From: a bacterium | Lineage (GTDB): Bacteria; Planctomycetota; JAFGQW01 | NCBI GenBank assembly: GCA_030426805.1 | Contig: JAUHXU010000004.1 | Span: 420,792 to 484,791, forward strand | Length of the DNA stretch: 64,000 bases | Direction of reading: 5' to 3' | In this document: in pieces, positions 35,054-42,951 of the stretch | How positions within the stretch are numbered: position 1 is the stretch's first letter | How the letters are laid out: each line of letters begins with the position of its first letter | Made by a program: the position numbers and the translations under genes | Notes under the pieces: generated by a model | Told to the model about the DNA's origin: nothing | The model's input: only the letters and a program-made list of their open reading frames with translations | Databases searched by the model: none

Positions 35054-36249
35054 CGGTCTCTCCTCGATCCGGGATCGCACGCGTCCCGCAGTCCGGCGAG
35101 TCGTCGCCCGGCCTCCTCGAGCACCTCGACGCGCTTGCAGAACGCAAAGCGCATCAACGTGCGCCCACCACGGCGATCGGCCCAGAACCACGACGGCGGG
35201 ATCGCGGCGACGCCGACCGACTCGATCATGTGCTCGCAGAAGGCGCGGTCGTCGTCGAAACCGAACGGCGTGATGTCGGCGAGCGCGAAGTAGGTGCCGT
35301 CCGGCGGGGCGACCTCGAAGCCGGCCGCGTCGAGCACACCCAACAGCGCCTCACGACGCGCGGCGTAGTCGGCGCGGAAACGCGGATAGTAGTCGTCCGC
35401 TCGCTCGAGCGCGGCGGCCATCGCGTGCTGCAGCGGGGTCGCCGAGCAGAACGTGACGAACTGGTGGGCCGCGCGAACCGCGGCACTCAGCGGGGGCGCC
35501 CCGATCGCCCAGCCGATCTTCCAGCCGGTCATCGAGAACGTCTTGCCGGTGGACGAGATCGTCAGCGTCCGATCGCGCATGCCCGGCAGCGTCGCGATCG
35601 GCACGTGCTCGGCGTCGCCGAACGTCAGCTGCTCGTAGACCTCGTCGCTGATCACGAGGACGTCGTGACGGCAGGCGATGTCGGCGATCGCCGCGAGTTC
35701 GTCGCGCGTGAACACCTTGCCGCTCGGGTTCATCGGCGTGTTGAGCAGGATCGCCTTCGTGCGCCGCGTCACCGCCGCCTCGAGCGCCGCGACGTCGAGC
35801 GCGAAGTCGGGGTAGTCGAGCGACACGTAGCGCGCGCGACCGCCGGCCATCGCGACGCATGCCGGGTAGCTGTCGTAGAACGGTTCGAGGATCACGATCT
35901 CGTCGCCCGCGTCGACGAGCGCGTTGATCGTCGAGAACAGCGCCTCCGTCGCACCGCTGAACACGGTGACCTCGGCATCCGCGTCGTAGTCGACGCCGTA
36001 GCGCGACGCGAACGCGTCGCGGATCGCCGTGCGCAATCGCGGGACGCCGTGGCTCGGCGCATACTGGTTGTGCCCGGCCCGCATCGCCTCGACGGCCGCG
36101 TCGATCACGAACGGCGGGCCGTCGAAGTCCGGGAACCCCTGGCCGAGGTTGAGCGCGTCGGCGGCGATCGCCATCCGCGTGATCGGCGTGAAGATCGACT
36201 CACCGAACGGTCGGAGCGCCGGCTTGAGCACCGGCCGATCCGGCGACAT
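35050..36249 (-). CDS. PLP-dependent aminotransferase, kynurenine/glutamine transaminase-like
   Basis: A 399-residue class I/II aminotransferase. ALNLGQGFPDFDGP is the characteristic opening of the KAT/YbdL (kynurenine-oxoglutarate, methionine or glutamine transaminase) subgroup. NQYAPSHGVPRLR, NTPMNPSGKVFTRDEL and SDEVYEQLTFGD follow. The PLP lysine is in SSTGKTFSMTGWKIGW, and RFAFCKR carries the carboxylate-binding arginine. The gene starts on the A of the dioxygenase stop (TGATG) and overlaps yceH by 4 bp, so all three are one transcript. Next to tryptophan 2,3-dioxygenase, kynurenine is a plausible substrate, giving kynurenic acid. No formamidase or kynureninase is in the window. Confidence 0.9.
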   Translation of the reverse strand: MSPDRPVLKPALRPFGESIFTPITRMAIAADALNLGQGFPDFDGPPFVIDAAVEAMRAGHNQYAPSHGVPRLRTAIRDAFASRYGVDYDADAEVTVFSGATEALFSTINALVDAGDEIVILEPFYDSYPACVAMAGGRARYVSLDYPDFALDVAALEAAVTRRTKAILLNTPMNPSGKVFTRDELAAIADIACRHDVLVISDEVYEQLTFGDAEHVPIATLPGMRDRTLTISSTGKTFSMTGWKIGWAIGAPPLSAAVRAAHQFVTFCSATPLQHAMAAALERADDYYPRFRADYAARREALLGVLDAAGFEVAPPDGTYFALADITPFGFDDDRAFCEHMIESVGVAAIPPSWFWADRRGGRTLMRFAFCKRVEVLEEAGRRLAGLRDACDPGSRRDR

Positions 36250-37031
36250 CAGAGCCGGCTCCGGAACCGCCACAGATCGGGGAAGAACGGCGTGAACAGC
36301 GTGCGTCGCAAGTACTCGACGCCCGACGAGCCGCCCGTGCCCGGTTTGTCGCCGATCGTTCGCTCGACCATCTTGACGTGCCGGTACCGGAACTCCTGAA
36401 AGCCCTCGTCGAGGTCGACCATGCGCTCGACGAGCAGCACGACCTCCTTGTCCCGGCGGTAGACGTCGTAGAGCAGGTCCTGCATCGCCTCGCACTCGAC
36501 GACCGGCTGCGTCACGTCACGCTCGAGCACCTCGGCCGGCACCGCGTGCCCGCGCGCGGCGACGCACCGGGCGAAGTGATCCCACAGGGTGGGCTCCGCG
36601 ATCCGTCGTTCGAGCCGCGCGAGGACCTCCGGCATGTCGCGGAACATCGCGAGTCGACGGGGATCCTTGTGGCCGCAGACGAACTCGAACTCGCGAAACT
36701 GATACGACTGGAAGCCGCTCGCCGTGTCGAGGCGATCGCGGAACCGGCTGAATCCGACCGGCGTCATCGTCTCGAGGATGTCGGTCTGCTGCACGAGGGT
36801 CTTCAGGATCACGAGCATCCGACGCATCGTGCCGATCGCGCCGAACGTGTCGCCGGCATCGAGCCGCTTCGCGAGGAGCGCGGCCTCGTGCAACTCCTGC
36901 TTGAACCACAGCTCGTACGCCTGATGGATGATGATGAACAGCAATTCGTCGTGCTCGGGCGGCGACGATTGTTCGTGCTGGCTGGACAGGACGCGGTCGA
37001 GGTGCAAGTAGTCGGAGTAGGTCAGCGACAC
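36249..37031 (-). CDS. tryptophan 2,3-dioxygenase
   Basis: A 260-residue haem enzyme that opens the indole ring of tryptophan to N-formylkynurenine, the first step of the kynurenine pathway. The opening LTYSDYLHLDRVLSSQ and HDELLFIIIHQAYELWFKQE hold substrate-contact residues. RFRDRLDTASGFQSYQFREF is the central signature. The proximal haem histidine is in FQEFRYRHVKMVERTIG, followed by TGGSSGVEYLR. The start is a GTG with GCGGAG about 9 bp upstream. Length is close to the bacterial norm (about 270-280). It heads the operon with the aminotransferase and yceH genes. Confidence 0.95.
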   Translation of the reverse strand: MSLTYSDYLHLDRVLSSQHEQSSPPEHDELLFIIIHQAYELWFKQELHEAALLAKRLDAGDTFGAIGTMRRMLVILKTLVQQTDILETMTPVGFSRFRDRLDTASGFQSYQFREFEFVCGHKDPRRLAMFRDMPEVLARLERRIAEPTLWDHFARCVAARGHAVPAEVLERDVTQPVVECEAMQDLLYDVYRRDKEVVLLVERMVDLDEGFQEFRYRHVKMVERTIGDKPGTGGSSGVEYLRRTLFTPFFPDLWRFRSRL

Positions 37032-37143
37032 GGGTCCGTGCTCCGCTCATGGGTGACGCCGGGATGACGACCCCGGCGGTGGTGACGACGACAACTCTAT
37101 CCACTCCGCCAGGGCGGAGCAACGGAGAAGGGCGCACGCGCGC

Positions 37144-38355
37144 ATGGCGAACCTCGTGCCCACCGCCGACCTCGCGCCGTGGTTCGTCGCCGCGCACGGG
37201 TGGTTCGCCGCGGTACCCCTCGGCGACCTCGTGTGGCGCGCCTGGCGACGCGGGCCGCTCGCACGGCCGGTCGCGCGCGCCGCACGCGTCCTGACCGCGA
37301 CCGCGCTCGGCACGATCTTCGCCGCGGGGCTCGCGTCGCCGTGGATCGAGGCGGCCAGCGGCGGACGCGGCTTCTTCGTGATGATCCGCCTGATCGACAT
37401 CGCATTCCTCGTCGTCGCACCCGCGGTGGGGGCGATCGCGCTCGCCGCCGAGTTCGCACTCGTCGCGCCGCCGCGCCGCACCCGTCGGGCGACGCGTTGG
37501 ATCGTCGCGATCCTCGTCGTCGCGACCGCGGCAGTCAGCGTCGAAGGGCATGTGTTCGGTCCCCGCCGACTCGTCGTCGAACGCGTCGTGCTCGAGAGCG
37601 AGCGCGCCCGATCCGTCGTGCGGATCGCACTCCTCGCCGACCTGCAGACCGACGCGCCCGGTGCGTTCGAGGGGCGGGTGATCGACACCGTTCGGTCACT
37701 CGATGCCGACCTGGTGCTGCTCCTCGGCGACTACTACCAGGACTCCGAACCGGACGGCTTCGCACGCGACCTTCCGGCGTTGCGCACCCTCTGGTCGCGT
37801 CTCGACGGGCCGGCCCACGCGTTCGCGATCCGCGGGGACTTCGAGGACGACGCGCGGCTGCGAACGCTGTTCGCCGGGACACCGGTGACCCCGCTGCTCG
37901 GCGAGCGACGGACCGTCGACGTTCGCGGGCAGCGGGTGGACGTCCACGGCTTCGGCAACGACGTCCTCGAGGCGGGCGGGGCGGCAGCCCGTCTGGGACG
38001 GCAAGCCGCGCCGGCGGACGCGCTGCGGATCGTGATGACCCACCAGCCGGACCTCGTCTACGACCTTCGAGGCGCGCCCGCACCCGACCTCGTCGTCGCG
38101 GGACACACGCACGGGGGGCAGGTCGTCGTCCCGGGGATCGGCCCGCTGATCAACTTCCAACGACTCCCGCTCCGCAACAGCGCCGGCCTCCACACGGTCG
38201 CGGGCCAACGGCTCTACGTGTCACGCGGCATCGGCCTCGAACGCTTCGAAGCGCCGCGCGTCCGCTTTCTGTGCCCACCCGAGATCACGCTGATCGAGAT
38301 TCGGCCGGTCGGCGAGACGACCGGACCGTTGCCATCGCACGGAAAGGGGCGATGA
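37144..38355 (+). CDS. membrane-anchored metallophosphoesterase-like protein with altered metal motifs
   Basis: A 403-residue protein. Four hydrophobic segments occupy the first 140 residues. The calcineurin-like fold is recognised from LLADLQTD, DLVLLLGDYYQD, THQPDLVYDL and VVAGHTHGGQV, in the layout of the YaeI/UDP-diacylglucosamine hydrolase-like family. Two metal or catalytic motifs are changed: the usual D-x-H reads D-L-Q, and the usual G-N-H-D/E reads G-D-F-E (IRGDFEDD). The last motif G-H-x-H is intact. It could have an altered metal centre or lack activity. It ends 7 bp before trkA and is probably co-transcribed with it. Confidence 0.75.
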   Translation: MANLVPTADLAPWFVAAHGWFAAVPLGDLVWRAWRRGPLARPVARAARVLTATALGTIFAAGLASPWIEAASGGRGFFVMIRLIDIAFLVVAPAVGAIALAAEFALVAPPRRTRRATRWIVAILVVATAAVSVEGHVFGPRRLVVERVVLESERARSVVRIALLADLQTDAPGAFEGRVIDTVRSLDADLVLLLGDYYQDSEPDGFARDLPALRTLWSRLDGPAHAFAIRGDFEDDARLRTLFAGTPVTPLLGERRTVDVRGQRVDVHGFGNDVLEAGGAAARLGRQAAPADALRIVMTHQPDLVYDLRGAPAPDLVVAGHTHGGQVVVPGIGPLINFQRLPLRNSAGLHTVAGQRLYVSRGIGLERFEAPRVRFLCPPEITLIEIRPVGETTGPLPSHGKGR

Positions 38356-38362
38356 TTTCGGA

Positions 38363-39706
38363 ATGCGAATCCTCGTCATCGGCGCCGGCGCGGTCGGCTA
38401 CAGCCTCTCGGAGAGCCTGATCCGCGAGGGGCACCAGGTCACGGTCGTCGACAACGACGAGCAGCGGCACCGCGAGATTCAGGAGCGACTCAACGCCCTC
38501 GCGATCCGGGGCAACGGCGCGAGCACCGAATTGCTCGAGTCCGCCGGCGTTCGCAACCAGGACATCTTCATCGCGGTCACCGACTCCGACGAGGTCAACC
38601 TGATCGCGTGCCTGCTCGCGAGCAAGTACGACGTCGGCATGATCATCGCGCGGCTGCGGAGCCCGGAATACAACACCCGCCAGGCGAAGATCAAAAAGGA
38701 AGAGCTCGGGATCGACCTCGTGATCAACCCGGGCGACGTCGTCGCGCGCGACATCCGCAACATGGTCACGCGACTGCCGGGCGCGTTCGACGTGTCGGAG
38801 TTCGCCGAAGGGCAGATCCTGTTCCTCGGCTACCGAGTCACCGAAGAAACGCCGTTGTGCGGACTCACGTTGCGCCAGCTCGGTGCGAAGAAGGGCGCCG
38901 ACGCGCTCGTGATGACCGCGATCCAACGCGGCAAGCGCACGCTGATCCCGCGCGGCGACGACAAGATCCTCCCCGACGATGCGGTCTACTTCATCTGCAC
39001 CGCCCGGCGTCTCGCGGCGATCCAGCCGTTCTTCGTCGGCCGCTCGAAGAAGGAGCGAAGCATCTTCATCCACGGCGCCAACCGCCTCGGGCTCGCGATC
39101 GCGAGTCGCCTCGAGATGCACTACCGCGTCAAGATCTTCGACGCCGACCGGAGCGCGTGCGACGCGATCGAGAGCGATCTGAAGAAGGCGATCATCATCC
39201 ACTCCGACTGCACGGCGATCGACGTGCTCAACGAAGAGGGGATCGACCGCTGCGACGTCTTCATCGCGGTCGGTGAGAACGACGAACTCAACGTCCTGAC
39301 GTCGTTGCTCGCGAAACACCGCGGTGCCAAGCGCGCGATCACGCTCGTGAACAACGCAGCGTACATCGACATGGTCTCGTCGCTCGGCATCGACCGCGTG
39401 ATCAGCTCGCGCGTCGCGGCCGCGAACCACATCCTCCGCTTCGTACGCCGCGGCGACGTCCTGTCGATGGCGAAGGTGGAGGGCAACGACTCCGAGGTGA
39501 TCGAGTTCCTCGTCCCGGGCACGGCGTCGGCGGTCGGCAAGCCGCTGCGCGACGTCGACTTCCCCCGCGGCGCGATCGTCGGCGGGGTCATCCGCGGCGG
39601 CACCCCGATCATCGCCCGCGGGGACACGGTCCTGCACGAGGGCGACCGCGTCGTCGTGTTCGCACTCCCCGAGGCGGTCCGGGCGGTCGAGAAACTCCTG
39701 GCGTAA
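38363..39706 (+). CDS. trkA: TrkA potassium uptake regulatory protein
   Basis: A 447-residue cytosolic gating protein for Trk/Ktr-type potassium channels. There are two RCK (KTN) halves. The first NAD-binding domain starts MRILVIGAGAVGYSLSESL with acidic strand end VVDND, and the second starts FIHGANRLGLAIASRLEMHY with FDAD. Each is followed by a TrkA-C domain (GYRVTEETPLCGLTLRQLGA and AVGKPLRDVDFPRGAIVGGV). Length fits proteobacterial-style TrkA. No TrkH-type channel gene is in the window. The 215-bp gap after it holds only a GGTCTTTTTCG stretch that could be a weak terminator, and the leader of the next gene. Confidence 0.94.
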   Translation: MRILVIGAGAVGYSLSESLIREGHQVTVVDNDEQRHREIQERLNALAIRGNGASTELLESAGVRNQDIFIAVTDSDEVNLIACLLASKYDVGMIIARLRSPEYNTRQAKIKKEELGIDLVINPGDVVARDIRNMVTRLPGAFDVSEFAEGQILFLGYRVTEETPLCGLTLRQLGAKKGADALVMTAIQRGKRTLIPRGDDKILPDDAVYFICTARRLAAIQPFFVGRSKKERSIFIHGANRLGLAIASRLEMHYRVKIFDADRSACDAIESDLKKAIIIHSDCTAIDVLNEEGIDRCDVFIAVGENDELNVLTSLLAKHRGAKRAITLVNNAAYIDMVSSLGIDRVISSRVAAANHILRFVRRGDVLSMAKVEGNDSEVIEFLVPGTASAVGKPLRDVDFPRGAIVGGVIRGGTPIIARGDTVLHEGDRVVVFALPEAVRAVEKLLA

Positions 39707-39921
39707 CACCGGCTGACGCAGGGGGTTAGTAAGCGACCCCGGTCTTTTTCGTCCGGCCCGAGACGGGGCTCGCGCTGAGGCCCGCGAGGACGTATCTCTC
39801 CGTGCGGTCCGGATTGACCGCTTCGGGGGCCGAGACTACCATTCGGCCGCGAATTCCGGACACGAGACGCCTCGACCCACGACCCGGCGCCACGACGGTG
39901 CCCCGGCCCTTGGAGACTTCG

Positions 39922-40857
39922 ATGTCGACCCTGACCCTCAACAAGCCCACCGGCATCGCCTGCGCGCTCGCCGCGCTCGTCGCGATGCCGTTCGTCGCCT
40001 TCGCCCCGCAGGACCAGGAGGGCGCCGCCGCGACCAAGTCGATCAACTTCGACCTGCGCCCTGAGGCCGGCCTCAAGATCGCCGTCAAGGGCAAGATGAC
40101 GGTCGCCCTCGACGGCACGATGAGCCAGGGCGAGATGGAGCACACCTTCAAGCAGTCGATGGCCGAGTCGCAGAACTACACGCAGAAGTTCACCGAGGTC
40201 AAAGAGAACAAGATCACGAAGGTCGAGCGGACCTACGAAGAGTCGACGGTCAAGACCAAGCTCGAGATCGAGGTCCTGCCCGAGCCGCAGGAGTCCGAGA
40301 ACGAGAACCCGGTCGCGTGGAAGAGCTACCGCGCGGACATGAGCGGCGAGGACGAGATCAAGCTCGAGGTCAAAGACGGTGACGAGTGGACGGCGGCCGC
40401 CGGTCCCGCGAAGAAGCAGCTCACGCGTCGTCGCCTCGAGTCGCCGCTGATGCCGTTGCCGAAGGGCACGAAGCAGGTCGGCGAGTCGTGGGAGTTCAGC
40501 GGCAAGGAGCTCAAGGACTACTTCCAGGACCCGGGCAGCGACGAAGAGGGCATGGACGTCGAGATGGACGGCACCGGCACCTTCGAGCTCGCCGAGATCA
40601 AGCCGATCTACGGCGTCATGTGCGGCGTGATCAAGTTCAAGCTGCAGCTCGGCATGGACATCCAGTCCGGCATCACCGCGAAGATGGTGATCTCGGGCAC
40701 GGCGATCTACAACATCAAGCACCGCGTCTACACCGAGGTGAAGCTCGAAGGCACGATGAACGCCGAGGGCGAGCCGGAGGAGTCCGAGGGCGGTTCGCTC
40801 CAGATGAAGGGCAAGGTCGCGCAGAAGGCGACGGCGAAGGTCGTCACCGACGAGTAG
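39922..40857 (+). CDS. exported protein of unknown function, paralogue 1 of 3
   Basis: A 311-residue exported protein. A signal sequence (GIACALAALVAMPFVAFA) ends near residue 25, followed by an acidic, lysine/glutamate-rich mature part. Shared with the next two genes is the segment RRRLESPLMPLPKGTKQVGE followed by SW, a P-x-x-x-V-G-E-x-W pattern also seen in uncharacterised exported families of planctomycetes and Bacteroidetes. The rest is predicted beta-strand (TAKMVISGTAIYNIKHRVYT). There is a strong ribosome site (TTGGAGAC). Base and residue use is more lysine-rich than in the two arginine-rich paralogues. Function unknown. Confidence 0.78.
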   Translation: MSTLTLNKPTGIACALAALVAMPFVAFAPQDQEGAAATKSINFDLRPEAGLKIAVKGKMTVALDGTMSQGEMEHTFKQSMAESQNYTQKFTEVKENKITKVERTYEESTVKTKLEIEVLPEPQESENENPVAWKSYRADMSGEDEIKLEVKDGDEWTAAAGPAKKQLTRRRLESPLMPLPKGTKQVGESWEFSGKELKDYFQDPGSDEEGMDVEMDGTGTFELAEIKPIYGVMCGVIKFKLQLGMDIQSGITAKMVISGTAIYNIKHRVYTEVKLEGTMNAEGEPEESEGGSLQMKGKVAQKATAKVVTDE

Positions 40858-40883
40858 GCCCACGCGGTCTCGTCGGGGGATCC

Positions 40884-40921
40884 GGGTGACCGGCCGGGTG
40901 CGAACGCGCTCGGCCGGACCC
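40884..40921 (+). terminator. hairpin after paralogue 1
   Basis: GGGT-ga-CCGGCCG (40884-40896) pairs with CGGCCGG-ACCC (40911-40921). It lies 27 bp after the stop and just before the TATCAT box of the next gene, so the two are probably separate transcripts. Confidence 0.5.
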
Positions 40922-40971
40922 GTTCCCCGGATTCTGCCGAACGCGACCCAACGCCGGCAGACGCGTTCGCG

Positions 40972-40977
40972 TATCAT
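40972..40977 (+). promoter_or_regulatory. TATCAT -10 box before paralogue 2
   Basis: TATCAT in the context CGCGTATCATCG, only 13 bp before the ATG at 40991. The leader would be about 6 nt, so either translation is nearly leaderless or the in-frame ATG at 41006 is used. The -35 is unclear. Confidence 0.4.
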
Positions 40978-40990
40978 CGTCCGAACAACG

Positions 40991-42016
40991 ATGCCGAGCC
41001 CACTGATGCCCCAATCGCCCGACTCCACGCCGCTTCGTCCGATCGCGCTCGCGTTCGCGCTCCTCGTCGCGGTGACCGCACCGGCCGCCGCGACCGTCGA
41101 GGCGATCGACCGCCCGGACACCGGAAGCGTCTCCGGTGGCGGCTACCGCGATGACGACGCGGGCGACGTCGTCGACTTCGCGCAGAAGCCGCAGAGCGGA
41201 ACCGTCATCGACGTCGAGGATCGCCTCGAGTGCCGCGTGCGCGGCACGATTCGCTACGAGGGCGACGAGGAGCCGCGACAGGTCGACAAGCGCGCCGACG
41301 GCGAGGCGCGGCTGCGCGTCACGTTCGAGCGCGTCGACCCGCAGGCCGGCGTTCGCCGGGTCGTCGTGGACCATCGTCGCTACCGCATGACGATCACCCA
41401 GTACGACGCGACGGGCGAGGCGACGAAGAGCCCGCCGGTCGTCCACCCGCTCGAGAACCACACCGTGCGCGGTACCTGGGGTGATGCGCCGGCCGACGTC
41501 CGGATCGAGGTCGCCGACGAAGAGGGCTGGCGCCCCGCGACCGACGACCAGCGCCGCGCGCTGCGGACCGGCCGCCTCCGCGACCCGCTGCTTCCGATGC
41601 CCTCGTCGATCAAACGCGTCGGCGAGTCGTGGTCGTTGACCCAGCCCCAACTCGACGACGTCTTCGGCGATCACTTCGGGCGAGTCGCCTCGGTCGGCGT
41701 CTCCGGTCGGTCGCGGCTGACGCTGACCCGAATCCGGCGCGTCGGGCAGCGCCGCATCGCCGACATCGCGCTCGACTTCGACGTCCGGCTGTCGATACCG
41801 GGGCACCCCACGTCGCGCCTCCGCCTCTCCGGCACGGCGCGCTACGACGCGACCCGCGGGTTCGTCTCCGCCGTCGACATGCGCGGCACGACGACGACGA
41901 AGGGGCGGCTCGAGGCGAACGGGCAAATCGTCACGCTCGACGTCGCCAGCGAAATGCGGATCGAGTCGCGCGCCGCGATCGCGACGCCGGTGGCGATCCC
42001 GACCGAGGACCGGTGA
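40991..42016 (+). CDS. exported protein of unknown function, paralogue 2 of 3
   Basis: A 341-residue exported protein (326 if the ATG at 41006 is used). The signal core is IALAFALLVAVTAPAAA. The shared segment reads RLRDPLLPMPSSIKRVGESW, clearly homologous to paralogue 1. The surrounding beta-strand pattern (LRLSGTARYDATRGFVSAVD, corresponding to MVISGTAIYNIKHRVYTEVK) lines up along the length. The mature part is arginine-rich, with an N-terminal extension DRPDTGSVSGGGYRDDDAGD. Its stop overlaps the GTG of paralogue 3, so the two are translated from one mRNA. I do not recognise a function. Confidence 0.78.
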   Translation: MPSPLMPQSPDSTPLRPIALAFALLVAVTAPAAATVEAIDRPDTGSVSGGGYRDDDAGDVVDFAQKPQSGTVIDVEDRLECRVRGTIRYEGDEEPRQVDKRADGEARLRVTFERVDPQAGVRRVVVDHRRYRMTITQYDATGEATKSPPVVHPLENHTVRGTWGDAPADVRIEVADEEGWRPATDDQRRALRTGRLRDPLLPMPSSIKRVGESWSLTQPQLDDVFGDHFGRVASVGVSGRSRLTLTRIRRVGQRRIADIALDFDVRLSIPGHPTSRLRLSGTARYDATRGFVSAVDMRGTTTTKGRLEANGQIVTLDVASEMRIESRAAIATPVAIPTEDR

Positions 42017-42951
42017 TCCGCGGCCTGATCGGTTCCGTCATGCTCGCGGCCGTCGCCGTCGGCGGAGCGGGCGCCCAGTTCCAGCCCCCGGAGGTCGACT
42101 TCCGCCGAATGCCGCGGGTCGGGCTACGCACGGAGGTCTCGATCGTACGCAACGGTACGCTCGGCGGGGTCGCCCGAACGGCCGACGGCCGCGAGCAGCG
42201 ACTGTCGCAGTCGTCGCGATTCGTCCTCGAATACGACGACGAGGTGTTGCCGGTGCGCGAAGGGCGGCGCCCCGAGTACGTCCGCGAGTTCGCCAGGGCG
42301 GACGTGTTGACGACGCTTCGCTACCCGGGTGACCGCCCACCGGAACTCGAACAGCGAACGCTGCCGTTCGACGGCGAGCGACTTCGCTTCCGACTCCGCG
42401 CCGACGGTCGCTACGACGTCACCCGCGGGGGAGAACCCGCCGAGCGCGAGCCGGTTCCGGCGTCGCTGAAGGCACTGGGACGGCAGACCGCGTTCCGCGA
42501 TCCCCACCTGCCCGCACGAACCGTCCGACTGGGCGAACGATGGACCGTGCCGGCCGCACGCGTCGCAGCGAGCCTCGCCTACGGCCCCGTCGACGCCGAC
42601 CAGACGGTGGACGGCGTGCTCACCGTTCGGTTCGTCCGCGTCGATCCGGCGTTCTCGGTCACGCACATCATCGAAGCCGAGGAGTTCGGCGAACCGCCTC
42701 AGCGCGAGAAGCACCCGACGCCGTGCGCGGTGCTCACGGTGCACGGGACGTGGAAGACGCACTCGCGCGCCGGCACGACCCTCGTCGCGACGGTCGAGCG
42801 CACGCTCTACTACTCGCTCGACGCGGGAATCCTCGTGCACGCGACCGGGGAGGGCACCTGGACGCTCACCGGGCGGAAGTTCGACGCCTACGCGCTCGAC
42901 TACAGTGGCACGTTCGACGAACGATCGACGGTCGAGTTCGTCGGTCGGTAG
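42013..42951 (+). CDS. exported protein of unknown function, paralogue 3 of 3
   Basis: A 312-residue exported protein starting at a GTG that overlaps the preceding stop (GTGA). The signal core is IGSVMLAAVAVGGAGA. The family segment is AFRDPHLPARTVRLGERWTV, again with V-x-L-G-E-x-W, and the later strands LYYSLDAGILVHATGEGTWT correspond to the beta-strand region of the other two. The 3' end overlaps the convergent glycosyltransferase gene by about 50 bp. Divergence among the three copies is high, so the duplication is old. Function unknown. Confidence 0.76.
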   Translation: MIRGLIGSVMLAAVAVGGAGAQFQPPEVDFRRMPRVGLRTEVSIVRNGTLGGVARTADGREQRLSQSSRFVLEYDDEVLPVREGRRPEYVREFARADVLTTLRYPGDRPPELEQRTLPFDGERLRFRLRADGRYDVTRGGEPAEREPVPASLKALGRQTAFRDPHLPARTVRLGERWTVPAARVAASLAYGPVDADQTVDGVLTVRFVRVDPAFSVTHIIEAEEFGEPPQREKHPTPCAVLTVHGTWKTHSRAGTTLVATVERTLYYSLDAGILVHATGEGTWTLTGRKFDAYALDYSGTFDERSTVEFVGR

